DNA of 64,000 nucleotides, taken from Aplectana chamaeleonis (Eukaryota; Nematoda; Chromadorea; Rhabditida; Cosmocercidae). Each line of letters begins with the position of its first letter. Within the stretch, counting starts at the first letter, position 1. The stretch is taken from the NCBI GenBank assembly GCA_029168955.1, contig JAPDOI010000020.1, forward strand, positions 2,906,001 to 2,970,000, read 5' to 3'. Below the pieces are notes generated by a model. That model was not told where the DNA came from and made no database searches. It was given only the letters and a program-made list of their open reading frames with translations. A program made the position numbers and the translations under genes. Below are positions 22,982 through 32,979 of the stretch, piece by piece.

Positions 22982-23499
22982 ACATAAGTCTTGAAAGATT
23001 TTTGTTTACAATTCTAAAACTTTCCATTCCTAGTCGACATACATAGATCAACTAACTCATGATAATGAGAGAAGTATCTGGAAGCTTCTTAGCATGAAAG
23101 CTTTAGCATGGAAGCATCGGAAAGTACTCGCACAATGGATAACTGATGCTCTCATCGACGGTCAAAGGATGACCCGACTGTCTATATGTCAGTCTCTCCT
23201 CCTACGCTCCAACAGGAAGGACTTTCTGGAGGATGGAGATGAGAGTTGGATACTATACGACGCGGGCGCACGCAGAGCCTTCTGGCTTTCTCGAGGAGAA
23301 CAGCCGCCAACTCAGTCGAAACCGGACCTATATCCCAAGAAGGTTTCGCTTTGTTGACTCCTGGGTTCTGGGAAAAGGGAATCAGCGACTTGCCGATTAA
23401 ATGAAGTAAGGTTGAAGATAGTTATGGTGATTATAATGTGGATTGAATGTGTGAAGAAAGCAAGATAAAAAATTTTCAAAAATCTTCCAAGACTTATGT
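22982..23499 (+). mobile_element. Mariner relic with internal deletion, + orientation
   Basis: Inverted ends ACATAAGTCTTGAAAGATTT and AAATCTTCCAAGACTTATGT lie inside a TA duplication (22980-22981 and 23500-23501). At 518 bp it keeps only the middle of a transposase. The right boundary TA is directly followed by another mariner relic in the opposite orientation. Confidence 0.8.
23103..23357 (+). pseudogene. Mariner transposase fragment (central part)
   Basis: The + frame contains RKVLAQWITDAL, RLSICQSLLLRSNR, then GDESWILYDAGARRAFWLSR, GEQPPTQ and KPDLYPKKV. This is the segment of mariner transposase that carries the first catalytic aspartate (GDESWILYD, equivalent to GDEKWI/V in the family). 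The DNA-binding domain and the second and third catalytic aspartates are absent, and the frame ends soon after PKKV. It cannot be active. Confidence 0.85.
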
Positions 23500-23579
23500 T
23501 AAAAATTTCAGAAAAATTTTTATTTAACTTTTATTAACTATAACAACCATTATCAACAATAACATTATTACAGTTTATG

Positions 23580-24055
23580 GGCAATTTATGAACCATCGAA
23601 AAAAACTTTAGGCTGTTTTAAGGCGATCCAATCATCGAGCCATTTCTGGACATCTTCATGTTTACTGAAGCGCTGTTCGGCCAATCCATGAGCCATTGAT
23701 CGAAACAGATGATAGTCCGAAGGAGCAATATCTCGACTATGTGGCGGGTGGGGCAAGACTTCCCAATTCATTTCTTGCAACTCCTTTTTAACTTGTTTTC
23801 CAACATTATTCGCACTTTATATAGCGTGCGGCGCACTCTGACATGGGTCCCGCACACTTTCTATGGCGTCCGGCGCACTCTAAAATGGTTCCCGAACTGT
23901 TTAAACCATTCTTGACATCTTCTAATTGAAATGGTATCTTTACCATGAACTTCAGAGATAATTCTGTGGGCTTCGGCGGCACTTTTTTTGCACTTAAACA
24001 TGAATAGCAGAACCTCCCGCAAATGCTCTTTTGTTGGCGCTTCACAAGTTATCTA
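23580..24055 (-). pseudogene. Second mariner transposase relic, N- and C-terminal parts joined
   Basis: On the - strand the N-terminal helix-turn-helix region reads HLREVLLFMFKCKKSAAEAH then DTISIRRCQEWFKQFG (about 24035-23900). It is followed by two diverged direct repeats (GTGCGCCGGACGCCATAGAA-like) and then, after a frame change, EMNWEVLPHPPHSRDIAPSD and YHLFRSMAHGL with the third catalytic aspartate (23780-23586). The central half including the first aspartate is missing. The closest family type is mariner with WEVLPHPPYSPDLAPSDYHL, of the irritans/Hsmar kind (family knowledge). This element and the neighbour at 22982-23499 belong to different mariner lineages judging by their retained parts. 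Confidence 0.85.
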
Positions 24056-24474
24056 TGAATAATTTTAAATAATTAATGAATATACTAATTACAAATAAGT
24101 TAACTGTATTAGATAGCGCTTAAAACGCTCTACAAGATAAACACAGACAAAAAAAAATTTAAAAAATTTATTCATGCGAAAAAAAAACGGCGAAAGTAAA
24201 ACGCGCTTTCATAGGTAACCACCTAATACAACCCAGGAAATCTTGAGAAGTTTCGAATAATTGTCTCGGATCGATACCGAAAAAACAAAGGTTTCAGTCA
24301 TACAACTAGAGGATCGCGATGGAAAAAAAGTGCTTCATGGAGACTGCGCCATGTCTCCGTATGTTAAAGTACGGATAGTATACTCGATTGACTCTGCAGA
24401 GGACAATCGCATAGCCACTGTTATTTTTTCACGCAGAATCAATCACAACTTTCATCGTTGGGTTAATCCGAGGC
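24056..24474. other. AT-rich flank of mariner relic
   Basis: Probably includes the 5' end of the 23580-24055 element, but I could not define its inverted repeat. The + frame at 24261-24557 has no recognisable motif. Confidence 0.35.
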
Positions 24475-24477
24475 TAT

Positions 24478-24652
24478 GTAGACTCTGGTACCGCCGTAGT
24501 GACCTGTTGATTTCGATCAATACCAGCAGCGGAGCGGTGGGCCTCGGTGAAATATAACTAGTGATAAGGAGGTTCCGACGAAAAAGCCACCGCTCCGCGC
24601 TGTGGTAATCGAAATCAACAGGTCACTACGGCGGTACCAGAGTTTAGAGTCT
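24478..24652. mobile_element. Short palindrome with about 60-bp arms
   Basis: Left arm GACTCTGGTACCGCCGTAGT then GACCTGTTGATTTCGAT is inverted at 24588-24650 (ATCGAAATCAACAGGTCACT, then ACGGCGGTACCAGAG). The ends also hold CAGCGGAGCGGTGG inverted as CCACCGCTCCGCGCTG. It abuts the MITE that follows. Confidence 0.75.
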
Positions 24653-24886
24653 GTCAGAGTGACACAGTCCGCCCACGCGGTCGGCGTGCGTATCGAACGG
24701 ACTTCGTGGAGGCATTTTTCTTACGAGCCCTTCCATGACTGTTGGCAGGTGACTCGGATAATATTCAATATGATTCGTAGAATCATGCTAATCGATTTAC
24801 AGGTATTATGAGTGCCTTCGAGACGGCCGCTCGACACGCACGCCGATCGTGAGAGCGGACAGTCTCAATCGGACAGGCTTTATATT
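24647..24886. mobile_element. MITE of the GTCGGCGTGCG family, complete copy
   Basis: Left arm GACACAGTCCGCCCACGCGG then TCGGCGTGCGTATCG, right arm CGACACGCACGCCGATCGTG and GCGGACAGTCTCAATCGGAC. The interior shares GAGCCCTTCCATGACTG with other copies. Confidence 0.75.
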
Positions 24887-24899
24887 TTGAGAGATTCGA

Positions 24900-24985
24900 A
24901 AAGCAAGGTAGCGCAGTGATAGCAGTGGCCGTTATCATACAGCAATGATAATATAGTTCTAGACGGTTCGATCCCCAACCAGGAT
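24900..24985 (+). ncRNA. tRNA-like sequence with Pol III A and B boxes
   Basis: Contains an A-box-like TAGCGCAGTGATAGC near 24908 and a perfect B-box-like GGTTCGATCCC at about 24966. The order and the spacing of about 58 bp fit a tRNA or tRNA-derived SINE head. The acceptor and T stems do not pair well (GACGG against CCCAA), so a working tRNA is unlikely; a decayed tRNA or SINE is more likely. Confidence 0.4.
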
Positions 24986-25447
24986 TAATAATCTGTTGCC
25001 ATTTACCTAACATTATCATGAATATCTAAAACATTCTGCAATTTTTCACAGCCAAAAAGACGATATGCAGTACAATGAATAATTAAAATGTTAAAATAAT
25101 AATGAAAATTACAAAAGTTTTAAATTTAAATGAGCGAGTGCACAGCATTATTTCCTATCGGAAATTACGCTACGCACCCATGATGAACACCTTAGTCCCT
25201 GGTGACAAATAAAAAACCTAACAGCATAATCTTACCTTTCACTAGTTTAGTGGTCCAAATGCGTCCGAACTACGAAAAAGGCGGGTAAGGAGCGAAAAGT
25301 TGTGATTGGCGGTGGCCGGTGTATCCTCCAATCACGGCTCTTCGCTCCTCCCCTCGGCCTTCCCGCGTTTTAGACACATAACGGTCAGCAACCTTCCTAG
25401 ATACAAGATCCCTAACAGCTGCTCCCAGTACACAGAATAAGATGGAG
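24986..25447. other. Stretch without a recognised gene
   Basis: AT-rich up to 25260, then a stem of about 40 bp per arm around 25265-25375 (GCGGGTAAGGAGCGAAAAG and its inverse CTTCGCTCCTCCCCTCGGC). Confidence 0.4.
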
Positions 25448-25717
25448 TTAACCCTTCTTCTGCAGTTCGAAATCTATTCGGGACCACTTCGCTTGAATGG
25501 CGTAGCCTGATAGTTCGGTCTCCAGAAGACCAGTGAACTCATTCATTTCTGTGTGCTGGGCCCACAATCCGAATATTTCAAAATAAGGCCCTTGAGCTAT
25601 ATACTCCGATACGCCAGTGGACACTAGCTCGATAGGCGCCCGTCTCTGGTTGTCGATTTCATAGGGCTCCAAACTCTCAGAATCGGCCCGAATGTAGCCA
25701 AAGATGTGAATATTAGC
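25448..25717 (-). CDS. Exon-like ORF, C-terminal exon of an unrecognised protein
   Basis: The - strand frame begins directly after a good acceptor (CGACTTTTAG|GCTAATATT) and runs 89 codons to a stop at 25448. The sequence is protein-like and acidic: ANIHIFGYIRADSE, then IELVSTGVSEYIAQGPYFEI, FGLWAQHTEMNEFTGLLETE, and ends SRIDFELQKKG. I do not recognise a family. The nearest upstream donor (25746) would leave an intron of about 27 nt and a frame with a stop, so the preceding exon is unknown. It could be a gene remnant. Confidence 0.4.
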   Translation of the reverse strand, partial: ANIHIFGYIRADSESLEPYEIDNQRRAPIELVSTGVSEYIAQGPYFEIFGLWAQHTEMNEFTGLLETELSGYAIQAKWSRIDFELQKKG

Positions 25718-26290
25718 CTAAAAGTCGGGAAGCATTTTCCTCACCTAGCATTTTTTTCTAGAAATATGTTTTAACAGAACTCTTGGTCAAGCGAGACCCA
25801 GCGGCCGGAAAATTCATGATAATCCGACCGCTAATCGGTCTGTTGTTACCTCGTTGTACCAGTTGACTCCTGTTTTGAGTGGGCAGCTATGAGTGGCTCA
25901 CCGCTGGACTGGCTCTTTCTCTTAATCCCGACCAGGTGGTGTCCGTCCGGTTCACACAACTGTGTCAATCCCGTCTCAAAAACACACCACCACACCGATG
26001 CCGATCAATTAAAACAGCCTATCAGCAACCCCACCGGGGCCACCCGCTCGTGGAACAAGTTTTCAGCTGGAATTCATTTTTTTCATCCCCTCTCGCAGCC
26101 CCGGTGGCTACCAGTCCTCGCTTTTCATGCATATGGGACAATAATCACAAAACCGGGGTCAGATCCGAACGGGGGACGGTGAGGGGGTGAAGGGATAATT
26201 CGTTCAGACGGGGAGAATTTGAAATCGAAATTTTTTGGTATAGTGGACTTAGATGCGCTTCATTCTTCCCATCTTCCCTCTATTGGGGGA
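25718..26290. other. Stretch without a recognised gene
   Basis: Two overlapping + frames (25879-26190 and 25889-26182) are Pro/His/Ser-rich with no domain. CpG content is moderate. Their overlap argues against both being real. Confidence 0.35.
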
Positions 26291-27250
26291 CTTTGTAGCA
26301 ATAGGTAAACTACATAGGTGGTCCTTAAAGTAAAACTAACAACCTGTGGTGAACACGCTTGTTAGCTTTCCAGTAATTCCCAGAACACCTACTTTGACAA
26401 CAAGATGAAAAGGACCAAACTTGATAGGTTCCAAGCGAAATAAAACTACGGGAGCAGGTCGGAGGGGGGTAAACTTCACGGGTGGTTTCATAAATACCCA
26501 TTACGAAGGCGAGTTCAACCAGCCAGAATCCATGAGCGCTCTTCAAGGCACCAATATCAGAGAATGATTAAAAAGAGAAAACTGATAGCGTGGACCTGGT
26601 TGTGGTATACCAAACATCATGGGTGGTCTTGAGAACACAAGCTACTAATACACGTGAGAAAGGACTAAATTCGATGGGTGCCCCTAAGGTATCAAATACA
26701 GGAGCGAATCAGGGAAGCGTAAATTCGTTGGCCGTCAAAGTTATAGGGGTTGAAATTCGTGGGTGGTCAAGGAGAAACTCTAGAGAAGACTCAGTGCCAT
26801 GGTGGACCCTACCAATTGAGGGATAATCGTGGTAGACTAATCTTCATAACTGTTCTCTTGAATATTTACCACAAGAGCGATTTGAAGGACTAGAGTTCAT
26901 GAATGTCTCATAAGATTATCAACTACAGAAAACGTTGGTGAAGGGTGAACTTCATGAGTATAACCCAGAAGTTTAATTAAAGAAAGAGGTTGCAGTATGC
27001 TAGACACCATGGGTGATCCCCTAAAACTTACTTCAAAGGCAATCTGAAGGTACTACAAATTATAGGTGGCCCATAAGAGTCAACAGAAGAAACAAGCTAT
27101 AATAAACGAAACTTCATGGGTAGTCTGCGTAAAATCGACCACGAAAAAGACTGAGAACCATAGTTGGATATAAAATACCAACTACGAGAAAGTTTATTAG
27201 GGATAGTAAACTTCATGGGTGGTTTCTTGAGTACTTCCTACCACGGAAAT
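26290..27250. repeat. Degenerate minisatellite, CTTCATGGGTGGTC motif, locus 1
   Basis: Versions of AAACTTCATGGGTGGTC recur at about 26477, 26618, 26674, 26757, 26895, 26951, 27007, 27112 and 27210, roughly every 50-80 bp, often followed by AAC(C)TAC and a GA-rich piece. The same motif recurs at 55540-56030. No fixed frame is maintained. Confidence 0.7.
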
Positions 27251-27454
27251 GGCCGCGAAATGTCTGCTCTACCCCAAGTAAGATGGAAAATGCACCATAT
27301 TTGGCCGGGAATTAGCTATGGTTATGTGCTTTGCGTGCGCAAAAAGTGATTGTTGCTACAAAAAATTTGCGCAATACTCTATTTCTAAGCAAAAATCCTA
27401 CGAGCTGTAGGCAGCCTGTTCAGCGTGATGCTCATATTTTATGTGGTTAGGTTG

Positions 27455-27883
27455 CTTAAAGGCAGTGTCCACGATGAGATTCGTCCTCGGTTTTTGGTCG
27501 GAAAATAAAAGTTTAGAGTCTCATTGGAGCACTGGGGTCGAAAGAACGAACGAAAGCGAGCCCGAAAAGCTCCATACGGCTCCGAAGTCCGCTCGCGGTT
27601 CAGTTTTCCGAGGAACAGTTTGGCCCACTTCCACATTAACATTGGAGCGCGAGCGCGGCTGAGTTTTAGCTTTGGGGCGCATTTGCGTAAGCTGTCTACT
27701 TCAGGCCCATGCCCGCGCAACTCATCCACCGTTGAAATGTGGCTTTTCAAATGATGAGCTGATTTTGGATGTTTCGCAGCGTTTTTCATGATTCTTTATT
27801 CACTGACGTAACAGTCAGACTCTAAACCTTCGTTTTCTGGTAGAAACTCCAAAACGATTTTTATCGTGGAAATTGCCTTTAAA
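27455..27883. mobile_element. TTTAAA-type element, 0.43 kb
   Basis: Ends CTTAAAGGCAGTGTCCACGA and TTATCGTGGAAATTGCCTTT then AAAA are inverted. Both ends match the TIR of the 53.3-55.4 kb elements. It is seven bases from the next element. Confidence 0.7.
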
Positions 27884-27889
27884 ACATAC

Positions 27890-28212
27890 TGTGCTTCTTT
27901 AGGCCGAATTCCGGTCCGCAATTGCGTCTCGACACGCTTTGCGGCCGCGCGCGTTCAAGTCGGAAAAGTTTTCAGCGCCGCAGCCGCCCATCTGTTGACT
28001 CGGTTTTTAGATGAGATCGAAACATCCAAAATCAGCTCATCATTTTTTTCTAGATGGGTTTTAGATACTGGAATGTAAACAAAAGTGGAGAAAACTGTAT
28101 AAAAAAGCCATATCGAGTCGGCTTCAGCGCTGGAAACTTGACTGACTCCAGCGCGTGCGGCCGCAAAGCGTGTTGAGACGCAATTGCGGACCGGAATTTG
28201 GTCCAGATAAGC
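27890..28212. mobile_element. Foldback element with TCTGGGCCGAATT-type ends, copy 1
   Basis: Left arm GGTCCGCAATTGCGTCTCGA then CACGCTTTGCGGCCGC, right arm GCGGCCGCAAAGCGTGTTGA then GACGCAATTGCGGACCG and CCAGATAAGC. Copy 2 is at 48127-48408, and a diverged third copy or its remains lies near 29586-29760. Confidence 0.75.
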
Positions 28213-28457
28213 AAAATAAATTTGCGGGAAATTTTACCAATCTATCCCACTTGCTATTGTTACGGCATCGCCCAAGAAAAAAAAAGGGAAATGTATTATC
28301 TGAGTTATTTAGATCGAGAAATTTTTTTATGAACAACCAAATGTAAGGTCTGCCACATGCAGAAGGTTTTTTCTACCACACACCGCTCTTTACTCGGAAA
28401 AATGATATTGACTGGTTCTGATTTTGCTTTCTGTACAAAGACGTCCAAGGCTCCTCG

Positions 28458-28883
28458 TTCAAAGGCAGGATCCGCGATAAAAACTATTTTCGGTTTCTGT
28501 TCATAAGAATGTGGCTTTGGTCATCACAAAAGCAAGAATATGTGATAAAAAAATGAAAATTCGCGGGAAAAAACGTACAAAAACAAGGTATAACGGCTAT
28601 TTACAGATGCCCGCAGGCCCCCAATAAACGAGATTTTTATAAATGCTTGTTTATGTTAATAGTCCATAGAAAAACTCGGACACCTGTTTAGAAGCGATAT
28701 GAAAGATGGCAAAACAGTCATTCATAGAAATCTCGATAATTGGGGGCGGGCGGACACAAAGCAATGACTTGTTCTTAAGCGTTTTTTCTCCAATTTTCAC
28801 CCATTTTCACTTTTGTGATAAGCATATCTACCTATTTATGAGACAAGCATAACAACCATTTTTATTGCGAACTCTACCTTTGA
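28458..28883. mobile_element. TTTAAA-type element with nested palindrome
   Basis: Left end TTCAAAGGCAGGATCCGCGA and right end ATTGCGAACTCTACCTTTGA are diverged TIRs of the family. Inside, 28617-28748 has its own inverted ends (CCCCCAATAAACGAGATTT and AAATCTCGATAATTGGGGG). Confidence 0.6.
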
Positions 28884-29585
28884 GCGTGATCCTAATCTGC
28901 AGAGATTAATCTACAAAAAGTAAAAAAAAATAAGCTTTAATAGGGCGAAAATTGTATGAATCTGATAGCGCCAATCGATTTCTAATGTAAACCTCATGAC
29001 CTATAATACCATTTTCATATCAAGAAATTCCGTTTCGTGAAAGACATACGCACAAAAGTTATCCTTTAAAGCAGACCCACTTTTAGAGGCTCATACCTTA
29101 TTTACACATTTTTTTTTGGAATTTATAAATGGGACCCAATCGCTCAGAGCCCATTGTGAACGGAGTTATACCTAAGGAAACCCTGCTCCTGCCTTATACA
29201 CCCGTAAGGCAACCTCATAGTTTAAAGGGAAAGCCTAAACCAGTCTTTCGAATCTGATCACTGTCCATTTCCTTGTTGATCAAGGTCTCTGACCACACCG
29301 CGAAGGGCGGGTTAACCATGCGTTTATTTGCACTTCACGTTTTTCTCACACAATTGAACACATCGAATCTCGGCGTTTATTCAGATGCCGGTCATCGCCT
29401 GTGACGTCATCAGGCAGCACAGATGTGCACCTGACCAGTATAATATTTACAGGAGGTAGGGGTGGGTATCCATCTAGGTAGGGGTGGGGTTGTTTAGAAT
29501 GTAGATACGTTGACTTAGGAGCCACGGTAATCGAAAAATTGTGCAAGGTTTTGAAAAGGTAGACGAACATACTGTTGTTCTCTGC
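28884..29585. other. Stretch without a recognised gene
   Basis: AT-rich, with no convincing ORF or paired repeat. GGTAGGGGTGGG-type repeats occur near 29455-29490. Confidence 0.35.
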
Positions 29586-29760
29586 GCCAAATTTCGGTCC
29601 GCATTTGCGGACCACGACTATGCGTCATCATGCGACACGTGTTCACCGTGCTGGAAGCACTTGGCCCCGGCAAGAATCACCCTTCTCCAAGCACGATTAT
29701 CACGTGTAGCATGATGCAACAGTTGTAGTCCGCAATTGCGGACCGGAATTAGGCTCGGAG
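29586..29760. mobile_element. Diverged copy of the GGTCCGCAATTGCGGACC foldback family
   Basis: GCGCCAAATTTCGGTCCGCA at the left and GTCCGCAATTGCGGACCGGA then ATTAGGC at the right are inverted and match the arm ends of 27890-28212. The GC-rich interior arms have been lost. Confidence 0.5.
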
Positions 29761-29823
29761 AACGATAGAAATGTGATCGAATAGACAGATCTATCACAAG
29801 GTAGCTGAGCTGAATACAAAACT

Positions 29824-29905
29824 TTGGGGAAAGGCAGGACTCAAACCTGCACCGCATCGCTTTCCGGGAGATAGTGTTACCATTACACCACCGACACCCG
29901 CTCTG
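29824..29905 (-). tRNA. tRNA-like gene or pseudogene (Gly-like outline)
   Basis: On the - strand: an A box TGGTGTAATGG, D stem GTGT/ACAC, a T arm GCAGG-TTTGAGT-CCTGC with perfect stem, and a B box GGTTTGAGTCC (one mismatch to consensus). The anticodon arm ATCTC-CCGGAAA-GCGAT has one mismatch and a C in place of U33, giving a nominal GGA anticodon; an alternative register gives CCC (Gly). The acceptor does not pair (GTGTCGG against CTTTCCC). It is probably a pseudogene or Pol III-derived repeat rather than a working tRNA. Confidence 0.5.
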
Positions 29906-29994
29906 CATTCCTTAGCTACATAGCTGACACAAGGTCAATCAGAATTATATAGTTAATCACAAAATCGAATACCGCATGACTTTCAGACGAGGTA

Positions 29995-30245
29995 CAGTTC
30001 AACTCCACATTGCCGTTCAGTCCGCAAAGTGCACGCTGTTTGCGAAAGCGTGCTGCGGCGCGGTTGAGAGAACCCTCAGACTGGGATGTGGGATCACCTG
30101 GGCAGTTTTTGCCTTTGAAGCCCAGTTGATCACACCGCCCGGGTGATCCCTCATCCCTGTCTGAGGATACTAGCAACCGCGCCGCAGCACGATTTCGCAA
30201 TAAGTGTGCACTTTACGGACTGAACGTCAATGTGGAGTTGAACTG
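29995..30245. mobile_element. 251-bp palindromic MITE with TA duplication, copy 1
   Basis: Flanked by TA; the ends are CAGTTCAACTCCACATTGCC and its inverse. The arms of about 110 bp include GTTCAGTCCGCAAAG and GCGTGCTGCGGCGCGGTTG. Copy 2 at 47323-47573 is also 251 bp. Confidence 0.85.
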
Positions 30246-30797
30246 TAAGCAATCATGCTCCAATCGAATCGAAATCTATTCGAATTTCGCGCCAGAAATA
30301 CGGGTGTGCTCCAAACGCAATCTGCCGAAGTTTTGTAAAGCCGTCACACATTCTCTTCCAGTGCCCTTTCCTTATATACTTCCTCATGTTACCACAGTAT
30401 ATCGTTTTTCCTAGTTGTGTAGCGTTTTAGCACTCTCGCTCCCAGAAAATGCTAATCACTAGCTGAAAGAACGAACATGGCAACGATCCAACGCTTGGGT
30501 CACGCAATGAATTGTTGCGAACTTTGCACCCAGCAAACCCAATACTCGAGATTGAATAAGTCGCACCACCAGGGTTTCGCCTCTGTCTTCAGACAATTCA
30601 TATCACTAGCTACTTAGAAAATAAGAAGAAGTTCCTCCTATGCCTCAGGTACCTTCTATTTCGGAGCGAAATTCACACGTGTTTATAGCGTACGTGTGCG
30701 CCCGTATGCTGCGTCTCCTTTTCCTCCACGCTCTCTCGCTGACCAAAGGCACGCGAAGAAACCAATTAAATTCTACTCCAAAATGGAGGATAACTTA
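30246..30797. other. Stretch with a short dispersed repeat
   Basis: Holds CCTCTGTCTTCAGACAATTC then ATATCACTAGCTAC at 30583-30620. The same sequence is inverted at 34440-34485, and a diverged form is near 20390. Otherwise nothing is recognised. Confidence 0.45.
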
Positions 30798-31132
30798 GGC
30801 CCCCGTCATAGTCGGCCGAAAAACCGGCCGTCCTAGTCCCACCCGGTCGATATCTATGAGACACACGCAGAACGGGAAGAAATGAAGTGATAAAAATCAT
30901 CCTCAACTGATGAAATTCCACCTTCCCTATGTCGTCCTTGGTCGTATCAGGTGGACTTTTACCATTCCAGACGGTTTTTATCACTTAGGGTCAGACTTTA
31001 TCATATCATAGGACGATTTTTAACATTCGAGGATGACTTTTATCACTTCAATTCTTCCCGTTCTGCGTGCTTCTCATACCAATAGACCTGGTGGGACTAG
31101 GACGGCCGCTTTCGGCCGACTATAACAGGGGC
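30798..31132. mobile_element. Palindromic MITE with GCCCCCGTCATAGTCGGCCG ends
   Basis: Left end GCCCCCGTCATAGTCGGCCG and right end CGGCCGACTATAACAGGGGC are inverted. Inside, GGCCGTCCTAGTCCCACC is mirrored by GGTGGGACTAGGACGGCC, and the AT-rich middle also pairs in part (TGATAAAAATCATCCTC and GAGGATGACTTTTATCA). Confidence 0.75.
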
Positions 31133-32979
31133 TTCATCGTCAGTGTGTATCAAGTAGGAAGCCGAGTTCAGCAATCGGGTGCGAAATCATTCGAAAAATA
31201 GCCATTCTCTCTTCGTTTTCCCGCGCGCAGTTTTTCCCGCCATGCAGCGTAGCGGATTCCCCTATTGATTGATTGACCATACACTCGTGTTTCAAACGAG
31301 TTCTGCACATTTTGCTCGGCGGTAGCTGTCAACAGGCTTGATTGTCATTATCGATCAATATGCACGAAACTTATTACGCTACAAGTGTAGGTTGCTTGAT
31401 AGACTCAGGCAACTTGTTTTTGTTCTTGTGGCAAGGGGAGTAAATTTGAACAAAATGGTAATTTGAACTGAACCATACTTTTCTAGGGCAATTTTCCGGA
31501 GGAGAATTTGAATCTCCCCTTCGAGGATTCGGCACAGTTCTCTGAACGGAGTCATAAGCGTTACCCATGCTTCTCGAATATTTTTCACTTAATTTTTCGG
31601 ATGTTCCAAGAACACATTTTAGATCCAATTCAAAACTTGTGTGTAGGGTTTAGTTACGGGGCTGAATAGGATCCGGGCCCATTTGTCGATATTCTGAGGT
31701 TTATCATAAATTAAGGTAAGCATAACGTCATTTAGCTAACGGAACGTTCATAAACCCGGAAGCGGATGTCAAATTTGTGTTCACCACCCCAATTGAAGAA
31801 AAATACAAGTTACCTCCAAAGAGAAGTTCTCCGCCAAATCTGAGACACTGATCAAACTATCGTAAAACAACCGTAAGCTACGTTCACCACCCTGAATAAC
31901 CCTCGAAGAGAAGTTTTGTTCCAAATCTATCCTAGCCTTTCGGAAAATGTCAAAAGCCGTGCTTGACCCTCAAAATTTTCCCTGTTGGGAACGGGGTTGA
32001 GCAGACCGTTGTCCCGGACCTCAACAAGCCTTCGTATCCCCTCCCGGATGACCAATTTTTAATGTTGAGAATTTTTTTATCCGCTTTACGTGGTTTTTTT
32101 TTCAAATTTGGGGAGTAAAAATTTTCAGAAAAAAGTATTGATTCCTTGAATATGATTCATTTAATTTTTTGTGATCAATCCTAAACTGCAATTTTTGCAA
32201 TGAACACTAACCAGCTGAGAAACTTTGGGGGGAGCGTTCTTAATTTTGGGCCCGAAATTTCTGCGCTCCCCCCCCATTCTTCAATTTTTCTCGAGAAAAT
32301 TTTACGATGTCCCCGCTGTCCAGCCGGATGTTGACCGCTGGACAGTGGTTGGAACGTTTTGAACAAAATATGTTGAGGGCAATCGGAAATCAACAAACGG
32401 ACCTCAGAGTTGTATTGGGCGCTTATAATGATCCCATGGAGGAATTTCAGGCTAGTTTTTTCGAAACTCTTTCCTGAATCTGTTTCAGAACCACAAGGTT
32501 GGCATAAGATGAGCGCTCAACCAACAAGGTCATACAGAGAAAACACGTCTTCAACCAGATTCAGAGAACCCTTCCGCAACTACGGAGGTGAAAATTCGAT
32601 TCTACGTCAGAGAATGTTCCTAAAACGTAAATTTCATTCAAAATGGTCACTTCGTCCAAACATCTTTCCCATATCAGGGAAAGCCGAACGAAATTAGCGT
32701 CTTCATCGATGACCCATTGATGAAGCAGAGACATTAATTTCTCAGTAGGTCTTCCAGTTGTGCAGTTTCATTCAGTTCCTATCAAACCTTTTCAGGGCCT
32801 GTAATCATAGGTTGTTGCCATCTGGACACCTCTGCAGAAACGTAAAACCGTCAAATCCGATTTTTCAGTACAAGAATGTGAAGAGAAAACAACACGCCCC
32901 AACCTGCCATAACTTGTTAACAACAGGTTCTAACTAGTTAAGAGATACTACACTGTTACTACTGTGATTACTTCGAGGG
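31133..32979. other. Stretch without a recognised gene, with fragments of a larger repeat
   Basis: 31680-31930 resembles parts of the 46-47 kb repeat (CTGATCAAACTATCGTAAAA and GTTCACCACCC phrases). 32250-32290 has a GC skew patch. No exon with good signals was found. Confidence 0.35.
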
